From assembly GCA_026692905.1 (NCBI GenBank), contig JAPLNL010000018.1, forward strand, positions 1 to 64,000: a DNA stretch of 64,000 nt, read 5' to 3'. Below the pieces are notes generated by a model. The model saw only the letters and a program-made list of their open reading frames with translations. It had not been told where the DNA came from and made no database searches. Both the position numbers and the translations under genes were made by a program. Positions 50,678 through 58,865 of this stretch are shown here, piece by piece (within the stretch, counting starts at the first letter, position 1; every line of letters starts with the position of its first letter). This stretch comes from Planctomycetota bacterium. Lineage in GTDB: Bacteria > Planctomycetota > Planctomycetia > Pirellulales > Pirellulaceae.

Positions 50678-53440
50678 TCAAGGATGAGGGGGAGCGTCTT
50701 TTGCAAAGTCGCCGGCGGTCACAACAACGAACCGATCAGGGTCGAAGTACTCGGTAATGGCTTCGTTTACATCCACGATGGTCAGATGTGCAATGTCAGC
50801 TTCCAGTTTTTCGTAATATTCCATACTGCGACCTGTGAACAGGTTGCTCGCAAGGATTCGTGCAAGTTCTCCATCGCGAGAACGATCGAGTCGCTGGTTC
50901 TCGAGGAACCCTTGGACATTATCCTTGAGTTCTTTTTCCGTCACTCCCTCCTTAACAAACTTACGAATTTCTTCATCAATGACCCTGACCAGCTTGTCTC
51001 GATTGGCTGGATTGGTTTTTGCGGAAACGGAAAGCGAGGCGCGTTCGTCGATGGGGCTGGCTGCAAAACGGCTGGAGATCTCATAGGACAACCCTTCCTC
51101 TTGTCGAACACGGCTTCCTAATCGCGACGAAAGACTGCTTGCGCCGAGTATCCGATTGGCCATGAGCAACGCGGGGTACTTCGGATGGTCGTCTCGAATG
51201 GCGTATTGTTGACTTGCCACATAACTGGAATCTGCCTTGTCCGGAGTTTCTATGGCACGCATCGGGACTTTGACATCGGTGGTGGCGGAAGCAGAGATGC
51301 GTTGATATGCAATTTTGGATCGCCAGTTTGCCAGCATCAACGAAAGCTTTTCCTCAACCGCTTTCGAGTCAAAGTCACCGATGACCGTCACCTCCCCTTC
51401 CGTGCCCGATAAAAATCTGGCATGAATATCCTTGACCTCCGACAGCTTGAGTTTTTTGTAATCTTCGAGCTCTTCCTCGATGGTCGGCATGTACCGTGCG
51501 TCGCCACGTTTGTAGGGATTCAAAGTTCGAGCAACCGCTTGGATCGCTAAGACTCGCGGCTCGTTCTTTTGGCTTTCCAAGTGCGTGATCGCTTGATCGC
51601 GAAGGATCGAAAACTCGTTTTCCTCCAAGGCCGGATTTCGAAGAATTTCTCCGACCAAGTCCAAAACGTCTGGGAGCTTGTCCCGTTTCGTTTCCAAATG
51701 AACCTCCAGGGTTTGCAATCCCGAGTCGACGCTTATGCCCGCTTTCAATTGGTCCTTGCGGTCGTTAAGTTGTTGAAAGGATAGCGTTTTGGTGCCCCGC
51801 TCCATTAAGCTACCCACCATACCGACAGCAGCCGCTTTACCGGTCAATGACTTTTCATCGCCGAAACGTAGGTTTAAAGTTAGGCTGACTGTTTCGCCTC
51901 GTGTTTTCTTTTGTAGGAAAGCATAGGGGATACCCGTTTTCAATTCGCCGCGAACGATTCGCCCTTCGATGTTCTTCGGTGTGGGGTCAAACTGCTCCCC
52001 CTCGCTGACGGCTTCGCGACCAACATATCCCGTAACCAGCTCGGCGACCGATCGTCTCTCGGGTATTTCAATTCGCTCGGGCTCGTCCACAGGAAGAAAA
52101 AGGCCAAGGGTTCGGTTGTTGCGAACAAGATATTTGGTGGCAACATTCTGGACTTGTTCGGCGGTCACCGTTTCGATTGCATCGCGATGCAAGAAGTAAA
52201 GCCGCCAATCTCCTTGAGCGGCCCAATCGCTAAGACTAATCGCGAGCCCATGCGTTTTCGATGAGAGCATTTCTCGTGAGTTTAGGGACTGCTGCTTGGC
52301 TCGATCTACCTCTTCGGCTGTGATCGGAGACTCGGCCAGTTTCTCTAGAGTTACGATCATGGCCGTTTGGGCATCGTCGATGCTCTTGTCTTTGGGCAAC
52401 TGAGCCATAAAAAGCAAGGCACCTGGGTCGTGCAAAGCGAACGCATGGCCATACATACTCGTGGCTTTCTTGCTCTCGATCAGAGACTTGTAAAGTCGAC
52501 CGCTTGGCTGATCGGTCAAGACATACGTGAGCAACTGCGCGGCTGCAAAGTCGGGGTCGCTTGCTGCAGGGATATGATACATGGCTCCCACCATTTGGAC
52601 CTCGCCAACTCTGCGGACGGTCGTCACTCGATCTCCATCTTGTGCGGGCTCTACGGTGTGCGATGGAGCGAGATTGAACTTTGGTTTTTCGATCGGGCTA
52701 AAATATTTCTGAATGAAGCCCAGCGTTCGGGCTTCGTCGAAACTGCCCGCAACGATCAACATGGCGTTGTCCGTTCGGTAGTGCTTGCGATAGAAGACAC
52801 GCAGACTATTCGCGGGAACCCGTTCGAAGTCGCTGCGATTTCCAATGATCGCGTTTCCGTAGTTATGCCAAAGAAAGGACGCGGAGAAAATACGTTGGGT
52901 AAGCACATTCGCGGAGTTGTTCTCTCCCATTTCGAATTCGCTACCGACTACAGTAAACTCCGTTTCCAAATGCTCGGGAAGGATCTTGCTATTGATCAGG
53001 CGGTCTGCTTCTAGACGAATCGCAAACTCCAAATTTTCATCGGATGCGGTTAGTGTTTCGTAGTAGTTGGTGCGGTCGCGTCCCGTGGAACCGTTGAACT
53101 CGGCCCCCCGGTCTCGCAAGGCATCCGAAATTTTGGGGTGAAGGTCCGTGCCCTTGAAAAGCATGTGCTCCAACAAGTGCGCCATACCCGTTTCGCCGTA
53201 ACCCTCATGGCGCGAGCCGACAAAGACAGTGCAGTTGACTGTCACCTTCGGCTGACTCATGTCTTGAACAAGAAGAACTTTGAGACCGTTCTCAAGACGA
53301 TACTCAGCGATCCCCTCAATGGCCCCGATCTTGGTAGGCATCTTATCGTCCGCAACTCCGTTAGCAGAAATAGAAAGCATGCCCATGACAGCCACAAACA
53401 AGCAAAAGCTGGTTGTTGTTTGGACTTTGGCTTGTTGCAT
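50678..53440 (-). CDS. Double-domain M16 zinc metallopeptidase
   Basis: Exported zinc peptidase of the pitrilysin/processing-peptidase M16 family (920 aa, two M16 halves). A signal region (SFCLFVAVMGMLSISANGVA) precedes the first half, whose inverted zinc motif is GMAHLLEHMLFKG (H-x2-E-H); the third ligand Glu is in the VVGSEFEMGENN region about 75 residues later. The second half (from about residue 480) has no HxxEH, as usual, and shows the C-domain pattern SRLGSRVRQEEGLSYEIS. It probably degrades peptides in the periplasm. The gene is divergent from the Rieske gene. Confidence 0.95.
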   Translation of the reverse strand: MQQAKVQTTTSFCLFVAVMGMLSISANGVADDKMPTKIGAIEGIAEYRLENGLKVLLVQDMSQPKVTVNCTVFVGSRHEGYGETGMAHLLEHMLFKGTDLHPKISDALRDRGAEFNGSTGRDRTNYYETLTASDENLEFAIRLEADRLINSKILPEHLETEFTVVGSEFEMGENNSANVLTQRIFSASFLWHNYGNAIIGNRSDFERVPANSLRVFYRKHYRTDNAMLIVAGSFDEARTLGFIQKYFSPIEKPKFNLAPSHTVEPAQDGDRVTTVRRVGEVQMVGAMYHIPAASDPDFAAAQLLTYVLTDQPSGRLYKSLIESKKATSMYGHAFALHDPGALLFMAQLPKDKSIDDAQTAMIVTLEKLAESPITAEEVDRAKQQSLNSREMLSSKTHGLAISLSDWAAQGDWRLYFLHRDAIETVTAEQVQNVATKYLVRNNRTLGLFLPVDEPERIEIPERRSVAELVTGYVGREAVSEGEQFDPTPKNIEGRIVRGELKTGIPYAFLQKKTRGETVSLTLNLRFGDEKSLTGKAAAVGMVGSLMERGTKTLSFQQLNDRKDQLKAGISVDSGLQTLEVHLETKRDKLPDVLDLVGEILRNPALEENEFSILRDQAITHLESQKNEPRVLAIQAVARTLNPYKRGDARYMPTIEEELEDYKKLKLSEVKDIHARFLSGTEGEVTVIGDFDSKAVEEKLSLMLANWRSKIAYQRISASATTDVKVPMRAIETPDKADSSYVASQQYAIRDDHPKYPALLMANRILGASSLSSRLGSRVRQEEGLSYEISSRFAASPIDERASLSVSAKTNPANRDKLVRVIDEEIRKFVKEGVTEKELKDNVQGFLENQRLDRSRDGELARILASNLFTGRSMEYYEKLEADIAHLTIVDVNEAITEYFDPDRFVVVTAGDFAKDAPPHP

Positions 53441-53480
53441 CTTGAAACGATCCTGGGGCTCGCGAAAGTTCGCGTTCGAT

Positions 53481-53508
53481 TTGTTGATGCGAAATATTGT
53501 AATACAAT
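53481..53508 (+). promoter_or_regulatory. Promoter-like boxes with an overlapping dyad
   Basis: TTGTTG (53481-53486), 16 bases, then TACAAT (53503-53508) is an acceptable sigma-70-type promoter for the Rieske gene at 53570. The -10 lies in a 13-base perfect palindrome attgtaatacaat (53496-53508). The palindrome reads the same on both strands and could be an operator or a bidirectional -10 for both divergent genes. Confidence 0.4.
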
Positions 53509-53569
53509 TCTCTGCGTTCGTAGATTGGAGATTCTTCGAAGTATCCGAATTAACAGGTTAGGCAAAAGA

Positions 53570-53878
53570 ATGGTTTGGCAACGTATTTGTGCATCAAATG
53601 AGCTCGCCGAAGGCAAATCGATGGAGGTGGTTTCTAAGGGAGAGGTGATCGCAGTTTATCGTCACGCAAACGTTCTTTACGCCATCGATGGAGTTTGCAT
53701 GCACCAGGGGGGCCCTTTGGCGCGAGGACGCTTAGCCGATGGAACGATTACTTGTCCGTGGCACGGATGGCAATATGAATTGGCGACCGGAAATCACGCG
53801 GCAACATGCAAGCCAATGCTGAAAACCTACAAAATCCAGGAATCTGATGGGGCAATTGAGATTGACTTACCCCTCTAA
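53570..53878 (+). CDS. Rieske [2Fe-2S] small ferredoxin-like protein
   Basis: A 102-residue Rieske protein. The frame is open upstream to 53138, but ATG 53570 (MVWQRICASNELAEG) matches the family start. The iron-sulfur ligands are complete: GVCMHQGGPL (C43, H45) and TCPWHGWQYEL (C62, H65), i.e. C-x-H-x16-C-x2-H. Its length fits NirD-like or dioxygenase-type Rieske ferredoxins. No catalytic oxygenase or reductase partner is adjacent, so its electron partner is not known. Confidence 0.93.
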   Translation: MVWQRICASNELAEGKSMEVVSKGEVIAVYRHANVLYAIDGVCMHQGGPLARGRLADGTITCPWHGWQYELATGNHAATCKPMLKTYKIQESDGAIEIDLPL

Positions 53879-54026
53879 CAGTTCCTAGCATCCGGCGTGG
53901 ACTCGAAGGAGCTATTTGGTTTTCCCGTATTCAGCCCCCCGAAAAGGCCGAATTGCTCGAAAACCAATTCCCGAATCGTCTGCCAAACTGTTTTTAAGAC
54001 TGGACATTCGGTCAGGGAGGACCGCA

Positions 54027-55421
54027 GTGCAAACTATCAAAACCGCCGTTGTTGTCGTATTGCTACTTTTCGTGCTTTACGGAGGCTGGATTGCTTTGAA
54101 CGGGAACGATACGCCCCTCAAGGTCGAGGAAGAATTCGGCGACGCTTTCCAGCAAGTCATCACTCCTGGCCCGATCGGCCCAAGCGATTCTTCGACGGCA
54201 GGCAATACCGCTAACGCATTCGACATGTTCAACAGCGCGCCTTCCAAAGGTTTTGGGGCAAGCACACCGGCAAATCCGTCCCCGTTTGGTGCGCCAGCGA
54301 AACTAGACTTGACCAATCCCTCGATGGCCTTTCCAAGCCCGTCCAGTCCATCACTCCAAGCCGCACCGCTACTCATTCCCCCGACGGGAAATGCCCCCCC
54401 AGGAAATCCGCCCCAGAGCAACACAGCACAAGCCAATACCCTCCCACCCTTGGCAAGCGTTGCTCCTAACCTCATTCCCAGCTTCACCTCGAATGCGGAA
54501 GACAAGAAGGAAATGAACAGTTCCTCGCTGCCGATTTCAACCAATGCCTCGAACCTAAGCGTCAACGCTTTCGATACCAAGCCATCAAATGATTTTCCAC
54601 CTAGCTCGAACGGGTTGTCCTCGGTCACTCCGCTCCCTGCACTTGACCCTACGCCAAATTTAGAATTGCCATCCGCAACCAATTCCGTTGGCACAAGCTC
54701 GTCCCCGATTACGTCCGCGGCCAGCAAGTCGTACGAAAACGCCAAGGACCTGGCCATGGAACAAATCGACCGTCGAAACCTAAAGGACGCTTTGGCAACG
54801 CTGTCCGTCTTTTACAATGCTGCCGAACTTACAACCGAACAACGTCAGGACCTGCTCGATCTGCTCGATGCGCTCTCGCGCGAAGTTGTCTTTTCTCGCC
54901 AACACCTACTCGAATTGGCTTATATTGTTGCTCCAGGTGAAACCCTCGAACAAGTTGCAAAGCAACACAATTTACCGGCCGAGATTTTAGCGAGAATCAA
55001 TGCGTTGGATCCAAGTGCGCCTCTTCGTAGCGGCGAGAAGTTGAAAATTGTCCCCGGGCCATTTCGGGCTGAAGTCGATCTTGCAAAAAACGAACTCACC
55101 ATTTTTGTGGGCGATCTTTACGCAGGCCGTTATCCAGTCACGTTTGGCGCAGAGCCTTCCCCAATTCCTGGCATTTTCCAAGTGGTCGGCAAAGAGAAGA
55201 ATAAAAACTACTACGGCAACGGCGTTCCGATTCCAGCGACCGACCCACGTAATCCGTTCGGCGGTTACTGGATCGACCTTGGTCAAGATCTTTGCATCCA
55301 CGGATCAACCAGCGCTGGGCCTGCTGACAGCAAGCTTGGTTGTATTAGCCTTTCGCCAATGGATGCGAACGATGTCTATGGAATGCTTGGCAGCGGATCA
55401 CAGGTTACGATTCGCCGGTAA
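54027..55421 (+). CDS. LysM / L,D-transpeptidase (YkuD) membrane-anchored protein
   Basis: Start GTG 54027 is decided by AGGGAGG at 54014-54020, 6 bases upstream; the frame opens earlier at 53916. One N-terminal helix (AVVVVLLLFVLYGGWIAL) is followed by a Pro/Ser/Asn-rich low-complexity linker to about residue 240, a short helical segment, a LysM domain (YIVAPGETLEQVAKQHNLPA) and a YkuD domain. The YkuD catalytic Cys is C439 in DSKLGCISL, preceded by H425 in CIHGSTS. The usual S/T-H-G-C motif has Leu in place of the His. The enzyme would make 3-3 peptidoglycan cross-links or anchor proteins. Planctomycetes have peptidoglycan, which fits. Confidence 0.88.
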   Translation: MQTIKTAVVVVLLLFVLYGGWIALNGNDTPLKVEEEFGDAFQQVITPGPIGPSDSSTAGNTANAFDMFNSAPSKGFGASTPANPSPFGAPAKLDLTNPSMAFPSPSSPSLQAAPLLIPPTGNAPPGNPPQSNTAQANTLPPLASVAPNLIPSFTSNAEDKKEMNSSSLPISTNASNLSVNAFDTKPSNDFPPSSNGLSSVTPLPALDPTPNLELPSATNSVGTSSSPITSAASKSYENAKDLAMEQIDRRNLKDALATLSVFYNAAELTTEQRQDLLDLLDALSREVVFSRQHLLELAYIVAPGETLEQVAKQHNLPAEILARINALDPSAPLRSGEKLKIVPGPFRAEVDLAKNELTIFVGDLYAGRYPVTFGAEPSPIPGIFQVVGKEKNKNYYGNGVPIPATDPRNPFGGYWIDLGQDLCIHGSTSAGPADSKLGCISLSPMDANDVYGMLGSGSQVTIRR

Positions 55422-56310
55422 AACTTGTCGCCGGTAAAGCTTGAACCGAGATCACAGCCGTCGTGGAATGCGATTCCCCAGGTGAAAGCCGAATGCGGCT
55501 GTCGCCAACGTTAGCGGTCTCAATACAAACCATGCTAGGCCACTCGGAATCGCCAAAATCTGACATCCGTTTGCTCTTGTCGATCCAAGGGTTCCAAACA
55601 ACCGTCGATGCTGAACCAAGTTTGGTGACACGAATCGCCCTCTCCCCTTGCGCATCCTCGATGACACAATCACTCAGTGTGTCCACGTACACTCGGTCCG
55701 TTTCTGATTCGATCAGAATAGGACAATGGGTAGCTGATTTCAATTGAGCATGATCCACTTTGTCCATGAAGCTCACCGGCTCCAACCCTCGAATTGAAAT
55801 GGTACGCACATCACTAACCGAAAAGTAGGTGTGCAGCGCGTCCTCATACGACTGCGATGACTTTGCACTTTGCGGAAGCTGGGTTTTCAGAGTCATTTTC
55901 AGCTCAGCCCCAAACTCAACCTGAAAAATCAGACGAAATGGGTCGATGGTTGTTTCCAAAAGGAGCTCAATAGCGTCTCCGTCTTTGTGCTGTGCGTCGA
56001 CGATTTGCCAATCTTGCAAGCGGGCGAAGCCGTGCGCGGGAAGTGTTGGGTCGTTGGCATTTGGTCCAAACCACGGAAAGCAGATGGGAACGCCGCCGCG
56101 AATGGGTTTGCCCTTTTCGTAGTTTGACTTCTGGCTCAACCACAAGACGGGCTCGTGGCCGACGGGACGCCACGAAGTGATGTGCGCGCCCTGAAGAAAT
56201 AGTTCGCCTGTGCAGACCGCAGTTTGGATAACCACGCTAATGAGTCCGTTATGGTTCTGCTCAAACCTGAGACCTGGAACGGAAAAACGGCGATTGAGTT
56301 CGTTGAACAT
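55405..56310 (-). CDS. Hexose-6-phosphate mutarotase-like (aldose 1-epimerase family)
   Basis: YeaD-type epimerase. Visible motifs: GAHITSWRPVGHEPVLWLSQ, IRGGVPICFPWFGP and AHGFARLQDW (the active-site His), with a late VVWNPWIDKSKRMSDFG containing the catalytic Glu/Asp region. The family interconverts the alpha and beta anomers of glucose 6-phosphate-like sugars. It follows purK with a one-base overlap and is part of the purE-purK operon. Its 3' end overlaps the convergent L,D-transpeptidase by 17 bases. Cytoplasmic. Confidence 0.92.
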   Translation of the reverse strand: MFNELNRRFSVPGLRFEQNHNGLISVVIQTAVCTGELFLQGAHITSWRPVGHEPVLWLSQKSNYEKGKPIRGGVPICFPWFGPNANDPTLPAHGFARLQDWQIVDAQHKDGDAIELLLETTIDPFRLIFQVEFGAELKMTLKTQLPQSAKSSQSYEDALHTYFSVSDVRTISIRGLEPVSFMDKVDHAQLKSATHCPILIESETDRVYVDTLSDCVIEDAQGERAIRVTKLGSASTVVWNPWIDKSKRMSDFGDSEWPSMVCIETANVGDSRIRLSPGESHSTTAVISVQALPATSFTGES

Positions 56311-57476
56311 TAGAACAGCCTTCCTTCCGTAGATCGAATCGCTTCTCGCATTGCGGTAACTTCGCGCGAGGCGTCGGCCGCGGTCGATGATAGCTTGGTC
56401 AAATGCCCCATTTTGCGACCTGGCCGTGGACCACTTTTGCCGTAGAGATGCAGGTAGGTCGCAGGGCTCTGCAAAGCTCGTTCAAAGTGCGGTGAACCGC
56501 TACCCCAAACATCACCCAATAGATTCGCCATGGCTGCTGGCTGAATGAGCGACGTATCACCTAAAGGTAAATTGCAAATCGCCCGAACTTGCTGCTCAAA
56601 CTGACTTGTTCGGCAGGCTTCCACCGTCAAGTGCCCGGAGTTGTGTGTGCGAGGTGCGATTTCGTTGATCATCAACTCGCCTCCCTCGCAAACGAAAAAC
56701 TCGACACACAAAACTCCCTCTAACTGCAACGAGTCAGCGACCGACAAGGCGATCGATTCGGCTTTGGCTGCCACCGCTTGTAGACTGGGGGCAGCCGGGC
56801 AAGTTGTAACGTCCAGAATATGATTGGAATGCGAGTTGGTGAACATCGGAAAGACCGACGTGGCTCCCGTCGCGGTTCTCGCAACAATGACCGAGACCTC
56901 GGCAATGTACGATATCCATTTCTCTGCAATCAACGGCTCGGGACCTAGCAGTTCGATAGCGTCCTTGGCTTCATTGGAATTGGAAACCTTGCGTTGCCCT
57001 TTGCCGTCATACCCCCAATTCACCGTCTTGAGAACCATTGGCCAGCCTAGCTCTGCCGCCGCCAGCCCTATATCCTCGGTCGAACGAATTTCATGAAAAG
57101 GGGTGACTGGAAATCCAGCGTTCTTAAGCGTTCGCTTTTCGTTCAGACGATGCTGTGCGACCGATAGGACGCGCACACCGGGACGAACCAGCGTGATCTC
57201 GGCCGCCCTAGCGACCGCGTCCAGAGCGATGTTCTCAAACTCAAGCGTAATGACCTCCACTCGTTCTGCAAATTTGCGAACGGCATCTGGATCGAGGTAG
57301 TCTGCTTGAATCGTCTCCTGTGCTACCTGTCCTGCAGGACTATCGATCTCGTCTGTGAAAACGATGACGCGATACCCCAAACGCTGCGCTGCGTGCGTGA
57401 ACATACGGCCAAGTTGGCCGCCGCCGAAGACCCCAAGTGTGGCACCAGGAGCGATTACTCGAAATCTGGAATTCAT
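56310..57476 (-). CDS. purK: N5-carboxyaminoimidazole ribonucleotide synthase
   Basis: ATP-grasp enzyme of de novo purine synthesis: carboxylates AIR with bicarbonate and ATP to N5-CAIR. The N-terminal GATLGVFGGGQLGRMFTHAA is characteristic of PurK; AAELGWPMVLKTVNWGYDGK (then GQRKV) and AEKWISYIAEVSVIVAR form the ATP-grasp core; MINEIAPRTHNSGHLTVEAC is the family's metal/substrate loop. It begins 6 bases after purE and overlaps the mutarotase by one base, so all three share a transcript. Confidence 0.96.
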   Translation of the reverse strand: MNSRFRVIAPGATLGVFGGGQLGRMFTHAAQRLGYRVIVFTDEIDSPAGQVAQETIQADYLDPDAVRKFAERVEVITLEFENIALDAVARAAEITLVRPGVRVLSVAQHRLNEKRTLKNAGFPVTPFHEIRSTEDIGLAAAELGWPMVLKTVNWGYDGKGQRKVSNSNEAKDAIELLGPEPLIAEKWISYIAEVSVIVARTATGATSVFPMFTNSHSNHILDVTTCPAAPSLQAVAAKAESIALSVADSLQLEGVLCVEFFVCEGGELMINEIAPRTHNSGHLTVEACRTSQFEQQVRAICNLPLGDTSLIQPAAMANLLGDVWGSGSPHFERALQSPATYLHLYGKSGPRPGRKMGHLTKLSSTAADASREVTAMREAIRSTEGRLF

Positions 57477-57482
57477 AGTCGC

Positions 57483-57992
57483 CTAGATTAAGTCTTGATT
57501 TTCTATAACAGTCTGAGTTTGATTGGCCATGTAGTCGTTCATTTTGGTTCGCAATTCGGCATTGTTAAGACCGAGGATTCTCGCGGCCAGCAATCCTGCG
57601 TTCTTAGCACCAGCGGCACCGATGGCCAACGTAGCGACAGGGATCCCACCTGGCATTTGAACGATACTGAGCAAAGAATCGAGCCCCTGCAACGAGCGAC
57701 TTTGTACAGGAACCCCTAAAACCGGAAGCGGCGTGCAAGCCGCCACCATGCCAGGCAAATGAGCCGCACCACCGGCACCTGCGATAATGACTTGGAGCCC
57801 CATCGCTTGGGCTGCCGAAGCGTACTCAACCATAAAATGGGGGGTTCTGTGTGCAGAAACAACCTTGGCTTCGAATGGGATTTCAAACTCTTTCAGAATG
57901 TTGCAGGCCTCTTTCATGGTTTCCCAATCGGACTGTGAGCCCATGATGACGGCAACCAATGCCCTCGGTTTTTCAGCTGTTTTTTCAGTCAT
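57483..57992 (-). CDS. purE: N5-CAIR mutase
   Basis: Class I Pur[21 protein letters not shown] is the substrate-binding GSxSD motif, then [15 protein letters not shown] (the active-site SAHRTP) and [20 protein letters not shown], followed by [20 protein letters not shown]. It transfers the carboxylate of N5-CAIR to make CAIR, the step after PurK. Length 169 aa is typical. First gene of the purE-purK-mutarotase operon. The start at 57992 has no strong Shine-Dalgarno. Confidence 0.97.
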   Translation of the reverse strand: MTEKTAEKPRALVAVIMGSQSDWETMKEACNILKEFEIPFEAKVVSAHRTPHFMVEYASAAQAMGLQVIIAGAGGAAHLPGMVAACTPLPVLGVPVQSRSLQGLDSLLSIVQMPGGIPVATLAIGAAGAKNAGLLAARILGLNNAELRTKMNDYMANQTQTVIENQDLI

Positions 57993-58082
57993 TCGCCATG
58001 CTTTTCCAAAATGGTTGGGTTCGAAAATCCCATTTTTTACGAGTTCCTACCGTTCGGCGAATTGTAGCTCTATTACGACAGA

Positions 58083-58112
58083 TTGACAGCCGATTGACTT
58101 TCCATCTACAAT
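58083..58112 (+). promoter_or_regulatory. Sigma-70-type promoter
   Basis: TTGACA (58083-58088), 18 bases, then TACAAT (58107-58112): a near-consensus vegetative promoter. Transcription would start around 58119, about 40 bases before the ATG at 58160. A ggag at 58148-58151 is the ribosome-binding site. Confidence 0.65.
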
Positions 58113-58159
58113 CAACCCACTGTGGACATGGTTGATATTTCGTTTCTGGAGAAAAACAC

Positions 58160-58615
58160 ATGAAAAACTCTTGGGTTGCTGGTTTGTTTGCGTTCGTCGT
58201 TGCCTTTACGGCTGTCAGTTTCGCAGCAGACTCCAAAATTGATTTTACAAAAATGAAGTGCTTGTTCGCTGACAAGGCACCAGTCGAAGATAAATCAAGC
58301 GATTGGAAAGAAAGCAAAGTTTATTTCTGCTGTGGAAATTGCTTGAAGAAGTTCGAAGGAGATAAGAAGAGCTTCGCATCGAAGGCAAATCATCAGCTCA
58401 TCGCTTCGAAGCAAGTTGAACAAAAGGCTTGCCCATTCACTGGCGGACCTTTGAAGAAAGACGCTAGCGTTGAGTTCAAGGGTGCGACCGTTGGATTCTG
58501 CTGCGACAATTGCAAAGGCAAGGCAGAAAAGATGTCCGATGAAGACAAGCTTGCCAAGCTCTTCGGCGAAGAGTCTTACGCAAAAGCCAAGTTTGCCAAA
58601 GCCGAAAAGAAGTAG
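58160..58615 (+). CDS. Secreted protein with two tandem Cys metal-site modules
   Basis: Small exported protein, 151 aa. MKNSWVAGLFAFVVAFTAVS is a signal peptide ending near SFAADS. Two similar modules follow: KMKC...KVYFCCGNCLKKF (C34, C57, C58, C61) and KACPFTGG...TVGFCCDNCKGKA (C91, C114, C115, C118). The spacing of 23 from the first Cys to the CC pair is the same in both, so this is an internal duplication. The form is close to YHS/TRASH-type metal-binding domains, and I infer binding of a soft metal. The C-terminus is Lys-rich. It has its own promoter and terminator, so it is transcribed alone. Confidence 0.83.
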   Translation: MKNSWVAGLFAFVVAFTAVSFAADSKIDFTKMKCLFADKAPVEDKSSDWKESKVYFCCGNCLKKFEGDKKSFASKANHQLIASKQVEQKACPFTGGPLKKDASVEFKGATVGFCCDNCKGKAEKMSDEDKLAKLFGEESYAKAKFAKAEKK

Positions 58616-58647
58616 TTCGGCAACTAGCTTTTTAGGCTAAAACGACT

Positions 58648-58705
58648 CCGCCCCTACTGTCTGCACCGTAGAAAACGATGCAAGCAGTAGGGGCGGTTTT
58701 TATTT
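58648..58705 (+). terminator. Rho-independent terminator
   Basis: ccgcccctactg (58648-58659) pairs perfectly with cagtaggggcgg (58685-58696) and is followed by tttttattt. It ends the metal-site protein gene 33 bases after its stop. Confidence 0.95.
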
Positions 58706-58729
58706 CGTTCGGCAGCTCGTTTCGTGTTG

Positions 58730-58748
58730 CACGGCTCTCCGAGCCGTG
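58730..58748. repeat. Palindrome cacggctctccgagccgtg (copy 2)
   Basis: Same 19-base perfect palindrome as at 35763-35781, with the same flanking g before and att after. It lies between convergent genes, downstream of the terminator. Confidence 0.85.
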
Positions 58749-58865
58749 ATTGATGGGAGAGCGAGGCCACCGCAATGTTGCAAACCCTACCGAATCGGAC
58801 GCAACAATCGTGCCGCATTTTATCGGGAATTCGGACCGATAAGCCAGAACCATTTCCAAAAAAAA

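Noticed and set aside
53138-53569. N-terminal extension of the Rieske protein
   Set aside because: The frame is open, but it lies opposite the M16 gene start and the residues do not resemble any Rieske family extension.
54077-54757. Antisense 226-codon frame opposite the L,D-transpeptidase linker
   Set aside because: It mirrors a Pro/Ser/Asn-rich low-complexity region, has no recognisable domain and lies wholly within a well-supported gene.
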